A stretch of 64,000 bases of DNA from Salvia splendens. Taxonomy: Eukaryota > Streptophyta > Magnoliopsida > Lamiales > Lamiaceae. The notes under the pieces were generated by a model, which saw only the letters and a list, made by a program, of their open reading frames with translations, was not told the DNA's origin and searched no databases. Where the stretch lies: assembly GCF_004379255.2 (NCBI RefSeq), contig NC_056040.1, positions 31,400,852 through 31,464,851 on the forward strand, written 5' to 3'. The translations under genes were made by a program, and so were the position numbers. Shown one piece after another: positions 35,684 to 45,992 of the stretch (position 1 is its first letter; every line of letters starts with the position of its first letter).

Positions 35684-35933
35684 TACTCCCTCCGTCAGCG
35701 AATTGGAGTCTCATTGTTTTTCGGCACGGATTCTAATAAATATTAAGAAAAGTGGATGGAAGGAAGTTAGTGAAATATGTGTCTCACTTGTATATATTAG
35801 TTTTAAATAGTATGTGGGTGGAATGAGTTAGTGGAATGTGGGGTATCTTTACTATATCTAGTAATTATGAACCCGGACTTCTATTCAAGAAAAAATAGAA
35901 AAACTGGACTCTTATTCGCGGACGGATGGAGTA
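35684..35933. mobile_element. Stowaway MITE
   Basis: Paired ends TACTCCCTCCGTCAGCG and GCGGACGGATGGAGTA. Confidence 0.85.
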
Positions 35934-37217
35934 TTACTTAATTAGTCAATTATATCACCAATCTTATTTCTAATTTTTCTATAGAAATGCATACATATAA
36001 AAAGTAAGGGGTAATTCTGTCTTTTTAACTCCTATCTAAACATGTACTCCATCGTCCGCCATTAGAAGTCTCATTTGAGTTTGGCACGAGTTTAAAATGA
36101 AAGTGAGCGAGAAGAGATAGCGGAATATGGGACCCATTTTTTATATATTTGTTTTATATTAAATGTGAGTGGAATTTTTTTTAATCAAAACACACAGTGT
36201 GGGCGGGGGGTTTAGGCAGACCCTCAACCCGTGAATAAAATCAAAATGTAACGTTCTAGAACATGATCCAAGCCCAAAAGTGACTAGGATCCACGAAAAG
36301 AACATGAAAAAGTAAACTGAAGGTCCCACAAATCGGGTACCTCCATACTATCAAAACTAAGCTAGAACCAAAATGGACGAGTGGAAGGAACAAATACGAA
36401 ATACCAAAAACTACCATATACATAAAATCAATCCACATCTCTGCATCGGAAGCGGTAGTTAGGATATCCTAGGCCCATCCTAACAAACGCCTTCAAGTAG
36501 CGAGGCGCAGAGACTGAATCATAGAAAGACAGGGCAGGGGTCTGTGCCCCCTCCCTGCAAGGAAGTCGGCAGCACGGTTTCCTCTCTGCAGATGTGTGAG
36601 AATCGAACCTGCCGCTGAGAAGTCATACTCCGAATCGAAGCCATATGATGTCTAAGATCCGCAGAACCAAGTTGTCCAGATGACAATAAAGTAACCAGAG
36701 TTGCTGAGTCCAGCTCTATCCAAATGTGTGTAGGGAACTCTATTGCGATCTCTAAGCCTCGAATAAGAGCCATAAGCTCCGCCTCAAAGCTCGAAGATGC
36801 AGCAACCGGAGAACAGAAGGCCCGCAGAAAACCTCTGATAAGGCTCATTTCATGCATTGCTTATGAGGTGAATTTCAGTGATTTCAATGAACTAATACGT
36901 GTTTGTACGATCAGGTGCGTAGAGAATCTGTCAGACCTAGAAAGCTTATACAAATTTACCATGCCGATGGAATCAAGGTAAAATTGAAGTGAAGTACGCC
37001 AATTCGCAACCTGACCTAAGAGATCACATGAGCGATGGCGAGAGTAGTCATGAAGCAAAAAACATCTTTTGAAGGATCTTTTAGGAAGGGCAAAAATGAC
37101 AAATCAGCGAGGAAAAAAAAGCGCCCTAGGGATCCGAGCCTCAACTATAAATAGAGACCATTATCATGAAGAGAGACAGCTCATCTTTTAGTTTTTGCTC
37201 TTAGCTCACTCCTCTTC

Positions 37218-39940
37218 TGTAACACCCGTACTTTTAAGTACGAATCTAATTTATGAAACGAAATAATTGATAAAATTATTTCGAATACTATGCTTCTCGA
37301 TAAATGTGATTTGGGAAATCGTATGGTTTATGTGTTTCATGTGAAAAAAAGAAACGTGCTTATTTTATTTAATTATGAACGATGAGAGACATGTTGAAGG
37401 TCTCGTTGAAAGAATGACGACGAAATTGCTATTTTTTAGCAAGACGACTGAAATACGTGGAAAGGAATATATTTTTTCTATCTATAGATAACGGCGCGTG
37501 TAAATCGAGGAATGGTTGAAGGGATAGTATATTTGGAACAATACCAAATATAAACTATGCCGTTAAACGTACTTTAATTTTAGTTGTGAAGAATGAGATA
37601 ACAAAAATTTAAATAAAGATTCGTGTTTTTAATTAACGAAGGAAAATATGGGAAAAATAAAGTATGTATTTACTTGGGCTTCTCAAATTAAATTAGAGTC
37701 CAATAAGTACATAAAATGGCCTTGTGCCATAGCAATCAAAAGAACTAACAATTCGAATATTATATTAACTTGAGCTTCCAATTAAATTGAGCCCAACAAC
37801 ATAGAATTGAATTATTACCAAGCCCAAAAGCCTTTTTCTTCTTCTTCCTCACCGATATAGCCGACGGTTTCCTCCTTCATGGAAGAGACTCTCCATTTTT
37901 CCACCCCTCTATCTTCCACCATTACTTCCACAACTCAAGAGACAACCACTACCTCTTTAATCCATTCCCTAACACTTCACATTACACAACAAAGAAATCA
38001 AAGAGAAGGAAAGTGAGAGGGCCGAGAGGGAATTGCCGAGAGGAAGGGAGGAAGATTTGGCCACCATCTTTTGTGTTCCTTCTACCATTTTCAACCATTT
38101 TAGAGGTATAATCCATTCCTATCAAAGCATGAGTTTGTTTTAGCTTTGCATATATGAGGTATAATCCGCTAAGAGTCAACCAAACGATCGCCATACGTAA
38201 CCGAAACTATGAAAGGGCTTAACTTTATAACCGTAACGTGTGTTGCGGGACATTTCGGAGTGGTTTCGGAGGAGGAGAAGCCGCCGCCGGCGACGGGCAG
38301 CGGCGGACAGCCGCGCTCGACGTTCCGGTGCGGGCGACGGCTCCCGGTGGGCGACGGCAGGAGCGTTTACCCGACGGACAGCAACTCCCGGCGACTCCAG
38401 TTGCGGCGGTGGGTGACTCCAGCAGCGACGGCGTCGAGTCCGAGAGAAGGCGACGGCGGCTGCTCGTTGTTTCGGTTGGCAGAGAGAGAGAGAGAGAGAA
38501 GATAGAGTGGGAGATAAAAGAATGGGCCATGTGTTTTTTTTTTAAGTTGGACCTTTTAATTAACTTGGAAAATTGTTGGATGGGCTCTATTTTAAATGGT
38601 TGGGTTTAAGGATGTAGTTTTGAGATTTAAGAGATGAGGTAAATACTTGAGTAGTGGGTTTTTAATTAAATCGTTGGGCCTATAAGTAATCGTGATGAAT
38701 TATTTAATGATTCACGAATTAATTTTGAAGGATGAATAATTTTACCCCAAGTCCGAAATAATATATTTTCAAAGAAAATGAATCGCGATAATTTAAGTAT
38801 GCACTTAAATAAAATTTTTAGAAATTATTTTCGACGTCACGGAAAATACAAGGAGCCGACGGAGGAAAGAACGAGCGTAAGCGGCCGGCCGACGTCGCAC
38901 GCGATGCCTTGAGCGGCCGCTGAATAACCGAAAATGCATGAAAAACCGAGAAAGAGAATTAAAAGATTTTAACTAGAGTGCATGCATTCTAAATACCTTC
39001 ATTACCGAGAACTGATATGAATGTTATGTGTTTTCCGAAAAGGTGGTTCGCACGCACGCTAAAAGTCGGAACGAGGAACTTTTTACGGAATTCCTAAGCT
39101 TTTGAGGTGGGCTTTATTACTTAAATCTTTTTATTTGAAATTGATATGTTTATGGTGAAATAAGGGAGGTTTTAAATAGTATGTCATGCCGTATTTTATG
39201 TTTTGAATTGCCTATCTGATTGTCTACTAGAATAATGTTCTACTAGACTTTGATGGTTAACGAATTCGGGTCTAACTAGGGTCTCAACCCTACTTAGGCT
39301 AGTGCACTGATGGGGATCGTGAGCCGTCCTTTAGGTCGGCCGGTCCAGTGATCGAGATTGTGGCCACATTCTCGTTTCACATGATGGTTCAGATATGGTA
39401 TATGATGGATGATGATGTTTGTCCGTGCGGACACTATTTTAAGGAATGATTTTAGTGTTTCTCGGCCTTTTAAAGTAAAACCCGAGTTTCACTCAATGAT
39501 GGCTTGACATAACTTAAGCGATAAATGTATTCCGGGCATGAGTTCACTGGGTGCATCAAGTACTCAGCCCCTGCATATGTTTTCCCTATGTGCAGGTTGG
39601 GCAAGGACGGGAGGCGGAGGATGTTGAGCAATGATTCCAGAATTGTATTCAATAACTGTTCCGGTTACTATTGTGTCTTCATACATAGTAGTAGCCAAAC
39701 TCTCAATTGCTTCTGCTACTCTACGTTTTAAGAATTTCTTTTATTTCCTTTGGATTGTCAAACTATGTCATTCATGTTATGTACTTTCGGGATTTGAAAC
39801 TTTGAATTGATAATGGAATTTCTCCTTTTGATCTACATGTTGTACCCCTTGATTGTTTTCCCCCTTCTTCCCCGCTTCTTAATTCCCCCACTAGTCGCGA
39901 TCCACCGTGCTTTCTATCCTTAGGAAGTGCGGTCGTGACA
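37218..39940 (+). repeat. 5' LTR of the complete Tekay element
   Basis: Length is 2723 bp. It lacks about 36 bp near 38157 that the 3' LTR has after TGCATATATG (46930). It contains a GC-rich block (38240-38460) and a conserved AAGTACTCAGCCCCTGCAT region at 39558-39576. Confidence 0.95.
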
Positions 39941-39943
39941 GAA

Positions 39944-39955
39944 TGGTATCAGAGC
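39944..39955 (+). promoter_or_regulatory. Primer-binding site, initiator tRNA-Met
   Basis: TGGTATCAGAGC is complementary to the 3' end of plant initiator tRNA-Met and lies three bases after the LTR end, where minus-strand DNA synthesis starts. Confidence 0.93.
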
Positions 39956-40453
39956 AATTTTTCCTTCCGCTCTGGACCGAGAGTCGTTTATTCAATCTAG
40001 TCTAGACTCGTTTCGCTAGACTAAAAGAGTATTCATTGAAGGCTCAACATTCAGTCTCGCCGCGCTCAACAAGAAAGAAAGTAAAATGTTTTGAATAAGG
40101 CACGTTGGATGTGATGATGAATGGAATATGTTTGTGTTGTAGAATTCAGAGGCCTTAAAGGTAGGATAATCTATTATGCGAATTTCTTCGTAGATGACGA
40201 TACAAGTATTGATAGAACAAATGGGGCGCCGAAAGGTGCGAATTCCAAGGGATGATGAAATGACGAGACAAGGATGACCTTGTGAAGCGCGATTTGTGTT
40301 AGAACGAAGGATTGACGAAACTGCAAAAGTACCACGTTTTTAAAGTACGCAACATCTATCCTTAGATGATAACTTGAAAAGAAAAGAATTGTTATGACTT
40401 TTGCTTTATTCTTTTTCTGCGACTGGTTGCTAAGGGAACTTACTTTCATGTAG

Positions 40454-41158
40454 ATGGTCATCATGATCCACGCACCGCTAAGGGGGAGGTACGTCAAGAA
40501 TGGACTGCGGGCGGTGGAAATGTATCGCGGGTTCGAGAGGAACGAGATGGCCCCTTTGATATCTTATGTCGCAGACTACTTGACATTATGGCGGGATGCT
40601 CATGGCTGTGGAGTGAGGCACTATGAGGGGATTAAGAGGTTGATTGATGGACTACCGGCGCCTTGGAATAGGTGGGCCGACGAGGCTTCACGGTCATACA
40701 TCTGGCATAAGATCCCCGACTATAGCATTCAAGGAGACATGCATGGTTTTGTGAAGGTCCTCTTGGAAGCCCTGGTCGATGCTCGCGATGGACCGCCACC
40801 CTATGCCTCTCCTAGGAAGGAGGCATCCTCATCGAGTCGCAGCCCCTACAGTGGGGGTCGGTACGAGAGTGAGACGCCGCAGCCAAACTTCCCCAAGAGG
40901 AGGAGACTTGGGATGCACACCTCCGCACCTCCCGCGATGGAAGTTCTTGTGGTCGATAAGCATATTGACGTCGCTACTTATGTGCGGGAGAACGACGAGG
41001 AAGAGGAGGAAGATCCTCTTGAAGATGAGGAAGAACCCCTTGAAGACGAGGAGGATCCCATGGAGGATGAGGAAGACCCCGAAGAAGAGCCCCTTGCAAG
41101 GGAGGTTGAGGTTGAAAGCGAGGAAGGGGCGAATTATGAGAGAGCTCCCGAGGAGTAG
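40454..41158 (+). CDS. Extra ORF upstream of gag in the Tekay element, unknown function
   Basis: An uninterrupted 234-codon ORF lies between the primer site and gag, a place where Tekay elements are not normally known to code. Residues about 15-112 look like a folded domain (AVEMYRGFERNEMAPLISYV, WNRWADEASRSYIWHKIPDY). A Ser/Pro-rich linker and a basic cluster PKRRR (147-151), a possible nuclear signal, follow. Residues about 180-213 are almost all Glu/Asp with repeated P-L/M-EDEE units. I do not recognise the family. The ATG lies directly after TTTCATGTAG, a plausible 3' splice site. It has no stop, unlike the neighbouring gag-pol. It might be a captured host segment, a gag-related piece, or a regulatory protein. 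Confidence 0.6.
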   Translation: MVIMIHAPLRGRYVKNGLRAVEMYRGFERNEMAPLISYVADYLTLWRDAHGCGVRHYEGIKRLIDGLPAPWNRWADEASRSYIWHKIPDYSIQGDMHGFVKVLLEALVDARDGPPPYASPRKEASSSSRSPYSGGRYESETPQPNFPKRRRLGMHTSAPPAMEVLVVDKHIDVATYVRENDEEEEEDPLEDEEEPLEDEEDPMEDEEDPEEEPLAREVEVESEEGANYERAPEE

Positions 41159-41412
41159 TGTTCTTTTGCGGTTTTGTTAGCTTTGGATGTTTTCTTTTGC
41201 CATTTTGTTTTCCTTCTTTTGTTGCAAAGACCTTGTGGAAACACGTACTTGCTTAGTTTTAAGTTAATAAAGTTTCCCGTTGTTTTATCGTTGTGTTCGT
41301 TTTACCTTGTTATGAATGGGAAAGTTTGTGAAATCACTTTTGGAATGGTTGTGTGGTGTGGTGTGGTGATGGTAAAATCGGACTTTTGGTACTAACGCAT
41401 GTGTTGAACAGA

Positions 41413-44400
41413 ATGCCTCCCCGACGTGCAGCCGTTCACCACGAGAATGAGGCAAGCAACGAGACCCAAGCCGTTCACCACGAGAATGAGGCAAGCAACG
41501 AGACCCAAAGCAGTGTGGGTCCTGAAGGACAACCACCACCACCTCCACCACCACCACAGCCGGAACGGAACATCGAGAAGGAGTTTCGAAAGGAACGTCC
41601 TCCCGTGTTTGATGGAATGGGAGATCCAACCAAGGCCGAGACCTGGATTCGGCCATAGAACGCATCTTTAAGTTCTTAAGATGTACCGACCAGGAGCGCC
41701 TGTCGTGCGTGACCTACCAGCTTACCGGGTCCGCCGAATTTTGGTGGGAGACTAAGCAGCGGACAATGACGCAAGAGCAATTAGACACCCTGACGTGGGA
41801 AGACTTTAAGGAGGAACTGTATGACAAATACATTCCAAGGAGCTACCGCAAGGCAAAGGAGGCCGAATTCTATAACTTGAAGCAAGGGCGGATGACAGTG
41901 ACAGAATATGACCGTGCCCTATGTGACATGTCCTGATATGCACCGGAGCAGGTAAATACTGACGAGAGGATGGCAGAAAAGTTCTATGTCGGTCTGAGGC
42001 ACGAAATCAAGATGGCTTTGGCATGCCGTTGAAGGCTCTCGTATGCCGAGTCGTTGTCTCGTGCATTGGACGTGGAGGAAGCAATGCCACGGGAAAAGAC
42101 AATTACACCTACTACTCCAACACCGCCGACCCCACAGCAGAATTTCCGAGACAAGAGAAAGTGGGACGGGAACCGCGAACCCTTTGACAACAAGAGGTTC
42201 CAGGGTACCCCAAACTCTGCCCGGGGAAAAGGAAAACAAGCTGCTCCATTCCAAAGTGGAGATTTCCGTCAGAGAGCACCTCCTTGTGCCAAATGTCAGA
42301 AGAACCACATGGGAGAATGTAGAGTCGGGACCAACGTGTGCTACCAGTGTGGTGGAGTTGGACACTTCGCCAAAGAGTGCCCGAGCAACAATAATACTGG
42401 AGTTGGGGGAACACCAAACGGGCCTCGAGGGAATCCTACACCACCTCAGCAACCGCAGCAGCGTCGCCAACCATATCCAACTCAAGCTGGAGCCTATGCC
42501 TTGGGACGCAAGCAATCTAAAGCCCCACAGGGAGATCCAAAACCAGATAATCTGGCAGGTATGGGAACACTACTTGACATGCCTGTTGCTGTTCTGTTTG
42601 ATACGGGTGCGTCGCACTCCTTTATATCGCACTCCTGCGTAGATGCTTTAAGACTTCTTGTTGATGAACTTGAACATAAGATGAACGTAAACTCACCGGT
42701 AGGAGGCCTTATAGACCTTTCACAATCTTGCTCGAACATAGAATTTATGATGGAAGAACTTAACTTAGTGGCTCACCACCTACATGTTATGCCAATGGAA
42801 AACGTTGACATTATTCTGAGGATGGACTGGCTAGCTGAAAACTATGCCACTATCCGATGCCAAGAAAGACAAATCTCATTACAAACCCCGGGGAAGGAGC
42901 CCTCTACTTTCCACGGGATTTCGATGAATCAGCGGACTTGAGTGATATCGGCACTTCAAGCAACTACGATGATTAGAAAGGGGCGTCCTGCCTATCTCGT
43001 TTATCTACAAGGACATGACAAGAAAGAAATGAAAGTTGAAGATGTGGCGGTAGTATGTGAGTTTCCCGACATATTTCCCGATGCTTTACCAGGCCGTCCG
43101 CCTGACCGACAGTTGGAATTTACTATCGATCTGGAACCAGGAGCTGCACCAGTATCGAAAGCACCATATAGGATGTCACCGAAAGAGTTAGAAGAACTCA
43201 AAATCCAGCTACAAGAACTACTGGACTTGGGTTTTATCTGACCGAGTGTATCGCCGTGGGGAGCACCTGTGCTGTTTGTGAAGAAGAAAGACGGGACACT
43301 GAGAATGTGCATAGATTATCGAGAATTGAACAAATTGACTCTCAAGAACAAATATCCTCTGCCGAGAATAGATGACCTGTTCGACCAACTCAGGGGAGCA
43401 GGGGGCTTTTTCGAAAATGGATTTAAGGTCAGGATATCACCAGTTGAGGGTACGAAGGGAAGACATACCCAAGACGACATTCCGAACAAGGTATGGGCAT
43501 TATGAGTTTGTAGTAATACCGTTTGGGCTGAAAAATGCACCGGCAGTATTTATGGATTTAATGAATCGAGTATTCCATCCATACTTGGACAAGTTCGTCC
43601 TGGTATCCATAGATGATGTGCTGGTTTACTCGAAAAATGAAAAAGAACATGAGGAACATCTAAGGATCACTCTAGAGACACTGAGAACGGAGAAGCTGTA
43701 CGCCAAGTTCAGTAAGTGTGATTTCTGGCTAAAGGAAGTAAACTTTCTGGGGCATATTGTGACGGCCGAAGGGATTCGAGTCGACCCTGCAAAGGTGGAG
43801 GCCGTACAGCAGTGGAAGGCGCCAAAGACCCCAAACGAGATTCGAAGTTTCCTTGGTCTGGCAGGATACTACCGGAGGTTTATTGAAGGATTTTCTAAAA
43901 TCGCAAGGCCGATAACTCAACAACTGAAGAAGGGGACCAAGGTCATTTGGACACCGGAGTGTGAGGCTAGTTTCCAGTTGTTGAAAGAGAAGTTGACCAC
44001 CGCGCCTATTCTAGCCGTGCCGGAACCGGGAGTAGACTATGTGGTTTACACGAATGCGTCGAAGGTTGGACTGGGGTGTGTTTTGATGCAGAACGGTAAG
44101 GTGATTGCCTATGCTTCACGTCAATTGAGGCCACACGAGCTGAACTACCCTACTCATGACCTGGAATTAGCGGCCGTTGTGCACGCATTGAAGATTTGGA
44201 GGCACCATCTCTATGGAGTTCGGTGAGAGATTTTTACCGACCACAAGAGCCTGAAATACTTCTTTGAACAGAAAGACTTGAATATGAGGCAACGCAGATG
44301 GCTCGAGCTAGTCAAGGATTATGAATGTGGCATTAACTATCATCCGGGCAAAGCAAACGTAGTGGCAGATGCTTTGAGCCGGAAAGCTCAACTGCAGTTG

Positions 44401-45957
44401 GCTACCTTTCTCACTCAAGAAGTGGAGTTGATTCGCGAATTCAGCAAAATGCGATTGGAAGTAGTGAGAGCTCTGGAGACCGTGAAAGGAAAGATCGCCA
44501 CCTTGGTAGTGGTATCCGATCTGCGAACAAGGATAATAGAAGGACAACGAAATGATGAAAATTTAGAGAAGGCTCGACTGAAGGTGAGGAAGGGCGAGAA
44601 AGAGAAATTTCGAGAAGAGGCTGATAATGCTCTCACTTATGAAGGGAGACTTTGTGTGCCAGACGACGAAGGACTTCGAAATGAAATTTTGACCGAGGCA
44701 CACGAGACTCCATACACCGCTCATCCTGGAAGTACGAAGATGTACCAGGACTTGAAGGGATCATTCTGGTGGGATGGAATGAAGAGGGACATAGCTTCGT
44801 TTGTGGAAAGATGTTTGGCGTGTCAACAAGTAAAAGCTTTACATCAACGACCCTATGGGAAGCTGCAACAGTTGGAAATCCTGGAGTGGAAATTAGAGCA
44901 TATTGCCATGGATTTTGTGACAGGTTTACCAAAGACCCGACAAGGGAATACGGCCATTTGGGTAATCATAGACCGCCTCACCAAGAGTGCACATTTTATA
45001 CCTATCCCTATAACTCATGGATCCGACAAACTGGCCCGGATTTATGTGAAAGAAATCATTCGGCTACATGGGGTACCAGTAACAATCACGTCAGACTGAG
45101 ATACAAGGTTCACTTCAAGGTTTTGGATAAGTCTACAACGAGAGCTTGGTACTCGATTAAATTTTAGTACTGCTTTCCATCCACAAACCGATGGACAGTC
45201 CGAGAGAACGATTCAAACTCTCGAGGACATGTTGAGAGCCGTGGTTCTCGACAGAGGAGAAAATTGGGAAGTTGTACTACCGTTGATCGAGTTTGCCAAT
45301 AACAAGAGTTTCCAGGCGACAATAAATATTACCCCATATGAAGCATTGTATGGGAGGAAGTGTAGATCACCACTCTACTGGGATGAGGTTAGTGAAAGAA
45401 GAGTACTCGGGCCAGATTCGGTCGAGGAGATGATTGAGATTGTGCGACAAATTCGACAAAGGATAAAAGAAGCTCAAGACCGACAGAAATCGTATGCTGA
45501 TGTCCGGCGTACAGATTTAAAGTTCAATACGGGAGATAAGGTGTTCTTGAAAGTATCTCCGTCGAAGGGGATAACGAGGTTTGGTGTAAAGGGGAAGTTG
45601 AAGCCACGATACGTAGGGCCTTATGAAATTCTTGAGAAGGTGGGACCCGTAGCGTATAGGTTGGCACTACCACCGAGTTTTGGGACTGTGCATAATGTCT
45701 TCCATGTGTCACAATTAAGAAAGTACGTGTTCGATCCCAAACACGCGGTTCATCAAGAGGAAACGATTTTGAATCCCGACTTGAGTTATGAGGAGAAGCC
45801 CGAAGCTATTCTGGACAGGAAAGTGCAAGAGTTGAGGAATAAATCGATCGCGTCCGTGAAAGTACTTTGGAAACACCATGGCCACGAGGAGGCTACTTGG
45901 GAACTCGAGGATAATATGAAAGAGAAATTCCCAAAGTTGTTCGTTAGAAATGAGTAA
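41413..45957 (+). pseudogene. Tekay gag-pol polyprotein, broken
   Basis: Order along the sequence: gag (start 41413, capsid region 41600-42030, zinc knuckle CYQCGGVGHFAKEC near 42341), protease (VLFDTGASHSF near 42591), RT ([16 protein letters not shown] near 43290; [11 protein letters not shown] near 43607, so the usual F before IDD is S), RNase H ([10 protein letters not shown] near 44046, with Asn for the expected Asp), integrase (HHCC finger near 44700-44825, DDE core 44910-45240) and chromodomain (about 45796-45945). Lesions: frameshift near 41655, stops at 41934, about 42031, 42939, 43238, 44226 and 45097, and a one-base insertion near 43405. A 39-bp in-frame duplication lies at 41431-41508. 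Gag follows TGTTGAACAG, another possible 3' splice site. Confidence 0.93.
41431..41508 (+). repeat. 39-bp tandem duplication in gag
   Basis: Two identical units (41431-41469 and 41470-41508) encode 13 residues each (AVHHENEASNETQ) without changing frame. Confidence 0.95.
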
Positions 45958-45979
45958 ATTTCGGGATGAAATTTCTGTT

Positions 45980-45992
45980 AAGGTGGGTAGAA
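45980..45992 (+). promoter_or_regulatory. Polypurine tract before 3' LTR
   Basis: AAGGTGGGTAGAA, mostly purine, lies directly before the TG of the 3' LTR. The same tract is at 3137-3149 in the first element. Confidence 0.8.

Noticed and set aside
40174..40497. Minus-strand ORF in the Tekay leader
   Set aside because: Antisense to leader and extra ORF, no recognisable motif, low complexity.
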